A stretch of DNA of 64,000 nt from Candidatus Bathyarchaeota archaeon. Its GTDB lineage: Archaea > Thermoproteota > Bathyarchaeia > Bathyarchaeales > Bathycorpusculaceae. A program made the translations under genes and the position numbers. Positions 43,253-50,955 of the stretch are shown here, one piece after another (within the stretch, counting starts at the first letter, position 1; each line of letters starts with the position of its first letter). Location: contig JAOZHY010000033.1 of NCBI GenBank assembly GCA_026014595.1, positions 62,001 through 126,000 on the forward strand, written 5' to 3'. Under the pieces are notes generated by a model. That model saw nothing but the letters and a program-made list of their open reading frames with translations, had not been told where the DNA came from and ran no database searches.

Positions 43253-43600
43253 ATGATTGTGGAGATAGTGAATATTGTAGCTGGGTTGGTGTTGGCGATG
43301 GGTATTCTGCCGAGTGTGCCTGCTGTCGGGAAGAGCTTAGTGGCGGTTGCTAAGTGGCTGGGCAGGTTCCAGACGATTATTGGCATAATAGCCATAATTG
43401 TGGGAATCTGGTTCTTTGGTTTGCAAGGAATAGTGGCTATCATTGCTGGGTTGATTTTGGCGATGGGCATTCTGACGAGCATACCTGCAATAGGGAAAAG
43501 CTTAGAGAAAGTAGCTAAATGGCTGGGCAGATTCCAAACAATCATTGGCGTAATCGCCATAATACTTGGAATTCTTGGTCTCTTGGGATATTTTGTTTAA
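43253..43600 (+). CDS. Small membrane protein with internal duplication
   Basis: 115 residues. Two 46-residue halves are nearly alike: each has AGL-x-LAMGIL, then VGKSL or IGKSL, AKWLGRFQTIIG and two hydrophobic segments. This implies a four-helix or re-entrant pair with pseudo-twofold symmetry. ATG 43253 has GGAGG nine bases upstream. Family not recognised; a poly-T terminator follows. Confidence 0.75.
   Translation: MIVEIVNIVAGLVLAMGILPSVPAVGKSLVAVAKWLGRFQTIIGIIAIIVGIWFFGLQGIVAIIAGLILAMGILTSIPAIGKSLEKVAKWLGRFQTIIGVIAIILGILGLLGYFV
43280..43582 (+). repeat. Two copies of a 138-base coding unit
   Basis: 43280-43417 and 43445-43582 encode the two alike halves of the small membrane protein, with many synonymous differences, so the duplication is older than that in the PKD protein. 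Confidence 0.75.
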
Positions 43601-43604
43601 TCCC

Positions 43605-43617
43605 TTTTTTTCTTTTT
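43605..43617 (+). terminator. Thymine-run terminator
   Basis: TTTTTTTCTTTTT starts five bases after the stop of the duplicated membrane protein gene. Confidence 0.55.
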
Positions 43618-43631
43618 GTCACGCGAGTCTG

Positions 43632-44030
43632 TTACAGGGGTTTGAAACAGTATCTTGGCCACTGCGGCCATGGCTGTGCGGTGCTGCATGCGCCGAAGTC
43701 TATCGCGAGTTCCATGCCTATCCGCATCTGCTCTGGCGCAACTCCTGAAATCATTCCTGGTATTTTCAAGCCGTTTTCGAGTTGCACTATGCCTACGGCG
43801 TAGGGCGCCATGGCTTGGAACTGTTGCGGGGCGATGTGGATTACCGTGTAGGTTACGAGTTTGCCTTTTCCGCTTATTTCTGTCCATTCAAATTGGTTGT
43901 TGAAGCAGTTGTCACAGAGCGGTCTGGGTGGCAGGTGGATTTTTCCACAGCGTGTACATTTGCCAGCCATGAGCTTGCCCTCAGTGAGGTACTTGTAGAA
44001 CTGTTCGATGGTGAATGATGTCTGGCTCAT
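43632..44030 (-). CDS. Zn-ribbon/OB-fold DUF35 acyl-CoA-associated protein
   Basis: 132 residues. A rubredoxin-like zinc ribbon (MAGKCTRCGKIHLPPRPLCD, then CFN) precedes an OB-fold (GKGKLVTYTVIHIAPQQF, APYAVGIVQLENG). In archaea this protein bridges acetoacetyl-CoA thiolase and HMG-CoA synthase and holds the shared CoA-binding site. Its ATG overlaps the thiolase stop by four bases. HMG-CoA synthase, normally the third member, is not adjacent. Confidence 0.92.
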   Translation of the reverse strand: MSQTSFTIEQFYKYLTEGKLMAGKCTRCGKIHLPPRPLCDNCFNNQFEWTEISGKGKLVTYTVIHIAPQQFQAMAPYAVGIVQLENGLKIPGMISGVAPEQMRIGMELAIDFGACSTAQPWPQWPRYCFKPL

Positions 44031-45205
44031 TGCGTTTCGCTCCTGTAGATGTGCACTGCAGCGGTGGCGCCTGAACCGCCCACGTTATGTGTCAAGCCCA
44101 GTTTGGCGTCTTTGACTTGGCGCCGTTCCGCTTGCCCCGTCAGCTGGAGGTAAATTTCGTAGGCTTGCGCCGTGCCTGTGGCGCCAACAGGATGCCCCTT
44201 CGCTTTTAAGCCGCCGCTGGTGTTGACTGGCAAGCGTCCGCCGAGGCGTGTTTCGCCGCTTTCCGCGAGTTTGCCGCCTTCGCCTGCCTTGCAGAAGCCT
44301 AAATCCTCGTAGGCGATTATTTCGGCGCTGGTGAAGCAATCGTGCACCTCGGCGACGTCGATGTCGTCTGGCGTGACGGCTGCCATCTCGTAGGCGATTT
44401 TTGCCGCGAGTTTCGCCGCTGACAGCGAGGTGAGGCTTTGGCGTTCGTATAAGCCGATGGTGTCGCTGGCTTGTCCGCTGCCGATTATGTGGACGGGTTG
44501 GTCGGTGAACCGTCTTGCGAGTTCGGGTTTGGTTAGGATGGCGCAGCTGGCGCCGTCGGTTATCAGCGAGCAGTCATAAAGCTTGAGGGGTGAGGCGACG
44601 ATGCGGGAAGCCAGAACGGTTTCGACTGTTATCTCTTTCTGCATTTGGGCTTTGGGGTTAAGGGTTCCGTGGTAATGGTTCTTCACGGCAACTGCTGCCA
44701 GCTGGGCTTCGGTGGTGCCGTATTGGTGCATGTGTGCCTTCGCCATCAGTGCGAACAAGCCGGGGAAGGTTATGCCGTGCCACTGCTCGAACGGGTAGTC
44801 CGACGCCATCGCAAGATACTCGGTGACCTCCGCCGTGGTTCGATGCGTCATTTTTTCGACGCCACCCACCAAAACCACATCGGCCAAGCCCGACAGCACC
44901 GCGTAGACGCCTGAGCGCAACGCCGCGCCCGACGAAGCACAAGCAGCCTCAGTGCGCGTAGCAGGAATATTCAGGAGCCCAGTCCAATCCGCAGCGGCGG
45001 CGCCAGTGTGACCCTGATGCTCGTACGCTTCGCCCATGTGCCCCACAAACATGGCTTTGATGTCGCGCTTAGGCTCCAGACGCGGGCAACGGTCAAGCGC
45101 CTCCTTAAAGGCTTCGGCGAAAAGCTCCCGTGCATACAAGCCCTCGCGCTTGCCGAACTTCGACAAGCCCGCGCTGACTATGCTGACAAGCGGCTTACCA
45201 ACCAA
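44027..45205 (-). CDS. Thiolase (acetyl-CoA acetyltransferase family, archaeal type)
   Basis: 392 residues. Nucleophilic Cys in TRTEAACASSGAALRSGVYA, His in NTSGGLKAKGHPVGATGTAQ and the C-terminal glycine-rich THNVGGSGATAAVHIY. Belongs to the SCP2/archaeal thiolase branch, in which the second Cys of classical thiolases is absent, that works with a DUF35 protein to make acetoacetyl-CoA. The two genes are coupled. TTG start, with GAGGTG 12 bases upstream; in-frame GTG and TTG codons lie slightly further out. Confidence 0.92.
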   Translation of the reverse strand: MVGKPLVSIVSAGLSKFGKREGLYARELFAEAFKEALDRCPRLEPKRDIKAMFVGHMGEAYEHQGHTGAAAADWTGLLNIPATRTEAACASSGAALRSGVYAVLSGLADVVLVGGVEKMTHRTTAEVTEYLAMASDYPFEQWHGITFPGLFALMAKAHMHQYGTTEAQLAAVAVKNHYHGTLNPKAQMQKEITVETVLASRIVASPLKLYDCSLITDGASCAILTKPELARRFTDQPVHIIGSGQASDTIGLYERQSLTSLSAAKLAAKIAYEMAAVTPDDIDVAEVHDCFTSAEIIAYEDLGFCKAGEGGKLAESGETRLGGRLPVNTSGGLKAKGHPVGATGTAQAYEIYLQLTGQAERRQVKDAKLGLTHNVGGSGATAAVHIYRSETQ

Positions 45206-45231
45206 ACAACCAACACCTCAATGCATATACG

Positions 45232-45274
45232 CCTATGCTATGTGCAAATTCACGTTTAAAAACTATGCAACTCA
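45232..45274. repeat. Dispersed 43-base repeat, copy A
   Basis: Matches 48114-48156 at 38 of 43 positions (core CTATGCTATGTGCA and GTTTAAAAACTATG). This copy lies between the thiolase start and the interrupted surface-protein gene, where its TTTTTAAA on the minus strand could serve as a TATA box for the thiolase. Confidence 0.65.
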
Positions 45275-45337
45275 TACTCAATTTCAGCCAGCTACAGCAT
45301 TAACCTTTAGTGCAACTCTGTTAAAAGTAATTGTTCA

Positions 45338-46906
45338 TTAATTTTTTGGAGAAACTGGTCTTCTTCTTTTTCTTAAAACAAAAAGGGTTGCAGCTACTAC
45401 AAATACTATTGCTGTAATAATTAAAATTAATACTATAAAGGTATTTGAAGAATGACCCAAATCACTTATCCAATCAAAAAAACTATTCGCTTCAGATTTC
45501 ATAAGACAGCTGTAATACGCTCCATTATTGTCTATTTTATAAACATCATTATCTCAGTCCGTGGCTTCAAAGTAGTAGTATATGGTTGTATCTTGTTCAA
45601 CTGAACTAATCGGTGTTGCCACATAGATATCGCCTTGAGAGATCATGCTTGCTGTTGCCCAAGATGTCCTATCGGTTGAATAAACTAAGGCAATATTGGA
45701 GATTCCAGAATTATCATTCACCAAAATTGAAATCTTTCCATTATTAACTTGCGGTGCATTTGCATGGATTGGTTCATCAAGTTTAATAGTGCACCCTATT
45801 TGTCTTGTGGTTGCAGCAACATTAGTAGATAGCTCGGGCATGGTACCTAGTTCGCAAGTCCAAGAATTTTCGTAAACGTTCACGTTAAGAAAATCAATAT
45901 CCAAATCTAGATAATACATCCAGTTGTTAGTAAAGAATAGTCTATAGTCCAGAGGACCGAGATTGATGTTAATTTGATTGCTACTCCTAGTTTCTTTTGC
46001 TAATTGGCTAACAGATACCTCAGTTCTTTTAGTTGAGATGTCTTGATTATAAATCAGATTATTTGTATTTAAAATCAATTCTGAACCAGAAGAAACAGGA
46101 GATATAATTTCAGCATTTAAACTGGGCGTTAGTCTAAGTCCAGTATCAATCTTTATTACATTGGTCAGGAGCCAATCCAATGCCTTAACTATATCTGAAA
46201 AAGGTGGAGTCAAATTAGTTAAGGTCTTGGCAGATGCTAGAATTGCTTTTAAAAAGTTGATTTTAATTGTCCCAAAAGCTAATCGTCCCAATGTCTGTGA
46301 ATTGATGTTCATATTTTCAATAGTCACAAAGTCGTTAACTCCCAAGTAATTAGCAAAGCTTTGGATGATATCGTCATTTCCGAGAAAAATAGTATTCAGT
46401 ATTTTGTCAATGGTCTGTGTATTTAGATTAAATTTAAAATTCCAAGAACCACCAAAAACGTTTTTCAAATTATCAGTTAATCCAAAACCTGGAATCCAAA
46501 GCGGTGCTGGAAGGTCGAGGTCAAGTTTTACGAAGAATTCAGTAGAAAATGTTACTTCTTTATAGTTGGATAAACTCAATGCTGTCTCCACATTGAATTG
46601 TTGCCCTGGCTCTATTATTCCAGGATACTGAATCCGTAGATTTGCAGGGATAGAAAGGTCAAGTCCTGCATTGAATTTGAATGAAACATAACAATGGGAG
46701 ATGGCTTGGTCCCAAAGTTTGAAAGTTATCCACTCCTTTGATCCTAATAGTTGAGACCAATTCAGAGATATATCATAGATTTTCTCTATGTTGTAGCTGC
46801 TAGTTTGGTAATCTTCAGCGTATACGTGGGGTATAATTGTTGGAAGTACGACTAAGAAGCACGTTAACATAAGGATGTATTTAGCGTTGTTACGCAGTAC
46901 ACCCAA
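45338..46906 (-). pseudogene. Membrane-anchored surface protein interrupted by one in-frame TGA
   Basis: Residues 1-450 have a signal helix (MLTCFLVVLPTIIPHVYA) and a beta-rich secreted body, ending IYYYFEATD at TGA 45554-45556. The same frame then stays open for 71 codons to TAA 45338 and encodes exactly what is missing: DNDVYKIDNNGAYY, then an anchor helix (FIVLILIITAIVFVVAATLF) and a VLRKRRRPVSPKN stop-transfer tail. The neighbouring binding protein at 60729 ends the same way. So the reading frame is one ancestral gene; TGA probably replaced TGG or another codon, unless read through. Family of the body not recognised. Confidence 0.82.
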
Positions 46907-47220
46907 CCTCCCAACAATTGGAGATTCTCCCTAGTAAATAATTATCCTATCCTGCTTTTATTTCTTATTATTTAATTCAGAATTTTCTTTTTTGTCTATA
47001 GAATATCAAAGTAGAACTATTGTATTCCAGAAACTTGGAAAATATGTTTTTTCTCACTATAACATAACATTGTATCTTTTTAACATTCCAATACTACTAA
47101 TTTCATAGCATCCCCTTCTGGGACACAGATCAGCCAGACAGTAAATTTTAGATTTCGTTTGGGTTCTTTTATAAACTTAAAAATACCCCACTTAACACTA
47201 TAATATCCAGAGGTGTAGGA
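46907..47220. other. AT-rich divergent promoter region
   Basis: No gene seen. Holds a GGAGA-T-TCTCC palindrome at 46920-46930 just upstream of the surface-protein start and, on the plus strand, TATA-like CTTAAAAATA at about 47175-47184 with AGAGGTG at 47209-47215 for the next gene. Confidence 0.45.
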
Positions 47221-47433
47221 ATGACAGAAATCGTCGTTAAAACTCCAAAAATAAACTCTGAAGAATACGAAAGATACCGAGGTAAAACCGTTGCAATCTA
47301 CAAAGGTAAAATAATAGCCGAGGGCAATAACTCAAGCGAAGCACTGCAAAACGCCCTGCGAAAAAAGCCAAAACTAAAACCTGAACAAATAGAACTCTAC
47401 TACATTCAAATAGCGGACGAACTGATCCTTTGA
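47221..47433 (+). CDS. DUF5678-like small protein
   Basis: 70 residues: SEEYERYRGKTVAIYKGKII, AEGNNSSEALQNALRKKPKL, PEQIELYYIQIADELIL. This YxGKxVAIxxGKIIAEG pattern is that of DUF5678, small proteins often found beside PIN or aspartic-protease-like genes in archaea. Overlaps the next gene by four bases (TTGA). Its role may be to pair with the downstream protein. Confidence 0.75.
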   Translation: MTEIVVKTPKINSEEYERYRGKTVAIYKGKIIAEGNNSSEALQNALRKKPKLKPEQIELYYIQIADELIL

Positions 47434-47837
47434 GACGCTACATTTTCAAGTACACGCCTGAACCCACAAGAACAGGAATAATCCACCGCCCCACGGCACG
47501 AATTCTTCTGCAATCAACCAAGAATGAATGGTACGCCTTCAGAGTCTACATCGACTCAGGCGCAGACATATCCCTTTTCACGAAAACCGACGCCAAACTC
47601 CTCGGATTAGACCTCTACAAAGGCGAATACCGACCCATAATTGGAATAGGAAAAACCCTAATCCCCGCCTACACACATAAAGTCAAAATGAAAATAGAAG
47701 AAACAACCCTAAACGTCAACGCCTCATTTGCAGACTCCGACGAAGTCCCACGCCTCCTAGGCAGAACAGACATCTTCAAACACTTCAAAATAATCTTCAA
47801 CGAACAAAACCTCGAGGTCATATTCGAAAGCCCATAA
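47430..47837 (+). CDS. Retropepsin-like aspartic protease domain protein
   Basis: 135 residues from TTG 47430. The catalytic motif is VYIDSGADISLFTKTDAKLL; the second half has GIGKTLIPAYTHKVKMKIEE and VPRLLGRTDIFKHFKIIFNE, the LGR-x-D-x-F end of clan AA proteases. A single-lobe enzyme, so active as a dimer. Encoded with the DUF5678-like protein in a two-gene unit; substrate unknown. Whether it is a peptidase in vivo is inference. Confidence 0.82.
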   Translation: MRRYIFKYTPEPTRTGIIHRPTARILLQSTKNEWYAFRVYIDSGADISLFTKTDAKLLGLDLYKGEYRPIIGIGKTLIPAYTHKVKMKIEETTLNVNASFADSDEVPRLLGRTDIFKHFKIIFNEQNLEVIFESP

Positions 47838-48076
47838 AACACTCGCAAAACGCTTTTCCGAATTTGTAAATTAAATGGTAAAGTTTGTGAATTGGTGAAT
47901 TTCGTTAGGGTTCTTATAGGGCTTCTGACTTTTCCATGCTTGTTGAGAACGTCCATGATGAACAAAACGTTCAAAACAGCTTTCAAATGAGGTGACACAT
48001 GCAGAGTAACCGTTCAGCCTCGCTATTCACTCAGTACTTGTAATGGTCGAAACCAAGGTTAACTACAAGCTTCAAG

Positions 48077-48088
48077 CTATATATAAAG
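48077..48088 (+). promoter_or_regulatory. Strong TATA box
   Basis: CTATATATAAAG, predicted transcription start near 48105, right where the dispersed repeat region begins and about 310 bases before the pyrophosphatase gene. Confidence 0.55.
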
Positions 48089-48113
48089 GGGATATAAGTT
48101 TCCGCATATGCTT

Positions 48114-48156
48114 CCTATGCTATGTGCAGACTCATGTTTAAAAACTATGTAAGTCA
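48114..48156. repeat. Dispersed 43-base repeat, copy B
   Basis: Second copy of the element at 45232-45274, 38 of 43 identical. A 14-codon frame starts at ATG 48108 just before it (MLPMLCADSCLKTM) directly at the predicted transcription start; copy A encodes a similar stretch but without the same ends. Confidence 0.65.
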
Positions 48157-48413
48157 CAGTTTTCTATCTGCCGCTTCTCGAATCACAGTTAACTGCTCTC
48201 AAGCGATCTAGCGAAAGTATTCGTTTACTCTAAGATTTTATTGTTAAACACACAAAATTTCCAGCCTTCCATTCAGCATTAGCTGCGATTAAAAGACAAT
48301 GTGCTGCTTCGCTGAAAAAGGCGGAATTGACTGTAAAGCTAATAAACAACTTCAGCTAATTCTGTTAAAACCATTCCAACATAACCGACATTTGGGGAAG
48401 GAGAAGAATAGAA

Positions 48414-50504
48414 ATGTCGTTCCAACCATGGTTGATAGCGCCCATATCCGCAATAGTCAGCATCCTCATAGGCTTATACTTTTACCGCTACGTTGAGAAA
48501 CAAGACTGCGGAAACCAAACCATGCGGGAAATCTCAGACGCCATACGAACAGGCGCTAACGCTTTCCTGAAAAGGGAATACCGCACACTTGCCATATTCG
48601 TAGGCGCTGTAAGCGTCCTGCTGTTCGTCTTCCTCCCAGCACCCATATGGCAAGGCCAACCACTCAGAAACCTCACCATAGCACTATCGTACATCTTCGG
48701 CTCAGCATGCTCCGCGCTTGCAGGCTACCTCGGCTTAACAGTCGCCACCAAAGCCAACGCCAGAGTCGCAAAGGGCGCTCAGCAAGGATTAAACAAGGCT
48801 TTCCCGATAGGATTCCGCGGCGGCGCAGTAATGGGCTTATCCGTTGTCGGCGTCGGCTTGCTCGGCATAAGCGTCGTCTATGCCATCGCTGGTTTATCTC
48901 CAGCTGAGGAAGTTCCCGCGGTGCTGGCGTACAGTTTCGGCGCCAGCGCTCTCGCTCTTTTCGCGAAGGCTGGCGGCGGAATTTACACCAAAACTGCGGA
49001 CATAAGTGCTGACTTGGTGGGTAAGGTGGAGCTTGATTTGCCTGAGGATGACCCGCGAAACCCAGCTGTCATCGCGGACAATGTTGGCGATAACGTTGGT
49101 GATGTTGCAGGCATGGGTGCAGACCTGTTTGACTCTTACGTCGCAAGCATCGTGGCAACGATGATTCTTGGTGCAGCTCTTGCGATTGGCGGGAGCTATG
49201 TATATTTGGAGATTCCGTTGGTGTTTGCGGGTGTGGGCATTTTCGCTTCCGTTATAGGCTCTTTGATTGTTCGAATCAGCAAGAATGGTAACCCTGGTAA
49301 CGCACTTAACATGGGAACTTATGTGACCTGCGCGATTTTTAGCGGGTTGACGGCTGTGACGACTTATTTGATGGGCTATCCTTGGGAGATTTGGGGCGCC
49401 GCCACGGTTGGTTTAGTTGCTGGAGTGATAATCGGTGTGACGACTGACTATTTTACTTCTGAGGACAAGGCACCTGTTATCAAGACGGCGGAAGCGTCAA
49501 AGAGCGGCCCCGCAATCAACATTATTACTGGTTTTTCGTATGGTTTACGGAGCATTATTTTTCCTTTGATTGGGATTGGTGTTGCGGCGGCAATTGCGTA
49601 CAAGCTGCTGGAGCCTTTAGGTGGCGTGTCTTACGGTGTCTTTGGAATTTCGATAGCTGCTGTCGGCATGCTCTCAATCGTTGGGTTGACGGTTTCGAAT
49701 GATGCTTACGGTCCGATTGTGGATAATGCGAAGGGCGTGGCGGAGCAGTCTGGACTAAGCGAGGAAGTTGTGGCGGTTACGGATAAGCTTGACGCAGCGG
49801 GAAACACGGCGAAGGCGATAACGAAGGGTTTTGCAATTGGCGCTGCGGGTTTAACGGTTATTTCGTTGCTTGCAGCTTTTCAGGAGATTGCTTCGAAGGC
49901 TGGTCACGTGGCTGTTTTTGACATTATGAATCCGCTGGTTTTGATGGGTGCTTTGATAGGTGTAGCAATGCCTGCTGTGTTCTCCGCCATGCTTATGTTG
50001 GGTGTGGGGCGAAACGCTGAACGGATGATTGCTGAGATACGGCGACAGTTCCGTGAGATTCCAGGCTTGAAGGAAGGTAAACCAGGTGTGAAGCCTGACT
50101 ACGCAAGATGCGTTGATATTGCGACGGTAGGTGCGATTCGCGAGTTGATGCCTGCAAGTGTGGTTGCAATTGCGGTCACGCTTATCGTCGGGTTTGTCGG
50201 CGGCATTAACGCTCTGGGCGGCTACTTGGCTGGCGCAATCTTGTCAAGTTTGCTACTGGCACTGCTAATGTCCAATGCTGGTGGCCTGTGGGATAACGCG
50301 AAGAAGCTGATTGAGACCGGCGTTCACGGCGGAAAAGGCTCTGAAGCGCACAAAGCCGCGGTGGTCGGCGACACGGTTGGCGACCCATTCAAGGACACTG
50401 CAGGACCATCATTAAACACGATGATAACGGTGATGTCGCTGGTTGCTTCGCTGTTCGCCGCGCTGATAGTGCAGTATAACTTGATAGGCATTCTTGGACT
50501 GTAA
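48414..50504 (+). CDS. hppA: Membrane-bound proton-pumping pyrophosphatase
   Basis: 696 residues, about 16 helices. Substrate-site motifs DNVGDNVGDVAGMGADLFD and AAVVGDTVGDPFKDTAGPSL, plus GGLWDNAKKLIE, are intact. The residue that distinguishes subtypes is Lys in GNTAKAITKGFAIG; Lys here marks the K+-independent, H+-pumping branch (Ala marks the K+-dependent one). Hydrolyses pyrophosphate to build a proton gradient. AAGGAG lies about ten bases upstream of the ATG. Confidence 0.96.
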   Translation: MSFQPWLIAPISAIVSILIGLYFYRYVEKQDCGNQTMREISDAIRTGANAFLKREYRTLAIFVGAVSVLLFVFLPAPIWQGQPLRNLTIALSYIFGSACSALAGYLGLTVATKANARVAKGAQQGLNKAFPIGFRGGAVMGLSVVGVGLLGISVVYAIAGLSPAEEVPAVLAYSFGASALALFAKAGGGIYTKTADISADLVGKVELDLPEDDPRNPAVIADNVGDNVGDVAGMGADLFDSYVASIVATMILGAALAIGGSYVYLEIPLVFAGVGIFASVIGSLIVRISKNGNPGNALNMGTYVTCAIFSGLTAVTTYLMGYPWEIWGAATVGLVAGVIIGVTTDYFTSEDKAPVIKTAEASKSGPAINIITGFSYGLRSIIFPLIGIGVAAAIAYKLLEPLGGVSYGVFGISIAAVGMLSIVGLTVSNDAYGPIVDNAKGVAEQSGLSEEVVAVTDKLDAAGNTAKAITKGFAIGAAGLTVISLLAAFQEIASKAGHVAVFDIMNPLVLMGALIGVAMPAVFSAMLMLGVGRNAERMIAEIRRQFREIPGLKEGKPGVKPDYARCVDIATVGAIRELMPASVVAIAVTLIVGFVGGINALGGYLAGAILSSLLLALLMSNAGGLWDNAKKLIETGVHGGKGSEAHKAAVVGDTVGDPFKDTAGPSLNTMITVMSLVASLFAALIVQYNLIGILGL

Positions 50505-50948
50505 GCACAAGCGCTGAAACTGACGCGTGAAAATTGTCTTTAGCCTCCTTATTTAAGGCGTCAGCTTTCCGCATGGTTTTTGGCGTTTTTCGGCGCCAAT
50601 AGCGACCCTACCCCTCTATAGGTTTCTGCAACCAACCACTAATAGGCAGCAAATATGCCTTCAGTCAAAAGCATTCGAAGGACGAGTTATTGCCAATTAG
50701 AAAATTGAAGGAGTGTGTTATCTGCTTCACTGCTAGCTGTTTCTGTTCTTGCTGTGTTCTGAGCATTCATAACGTAAGCAAGTTATGTGAGTGCCTGCAA
50801 CTATCGTGTGCTTTGCTTTCCATCGAAAATATTTTAAGAACGGCTAATTCTCGTATGCTCTAATGGCGCTGTTTCTCGGTGTCATGGCGCGATTAGGATG
50901 GATAACTAGACGCAAGACCTTGACGGTAGCATTAGTGGGCAGGAAAAA
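50505..50948. other. Leader region of the Mg-ATPase gene
   Basis: Apart from the leader frame at 50863 no gene is seen. A TATA-like ATATTTTAAGAA lies near 50828-50839. No known magnesium riboswitch could be recognised by eye. Confidence 0.4.
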
Positions 50949-50955
50949 GTGGTAG
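50863..50955 (+). CDS. Possible 30-codon leader peptide overlapping mgtA
   Basis: ATG 50863 opens MALFLGVMARLGWITRRKTL and ends TAG 50953, seven bases into the ATPase gene. It would start within a few bases of the transcription start predicted from the TATA-like box, so it could be translated leaderlessly and couple to the GTG of the ATPase. No Pro- or Asp-rich stalling motif as in enteric mgtL; may be chance. Confidence 0.3.
   Translation: MALFLGVMARLGWITRRKTLTVALVGRKKW

Larger units (their letters stand above)
47838..48413. other. Long leader/intergenic region before the pyrophosphatase
   Basis: No gene longer than 14 codons with support. It contains the TATA box at 48077-48088, the dispersed repeat copy B, and about 250 further bases before the pyrophosphatase start. 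A regulated leader RNA or small RNA is possible. Confidence 0.45.

Noticed and set aside
45554-45556. TGA considered as a selenocysteine or genome-wide recoded codon
   Set aside because: No selenocysteine element was recognised nearby, the flanking context is not a redox motif, and all other genes use TGA as a normal stop.
50505-50948. Magnesium riboswitch upstream of mgtA
   Set aside because: No M-box or related fold could be recognised by eye; only a covariance-model search could settle it.
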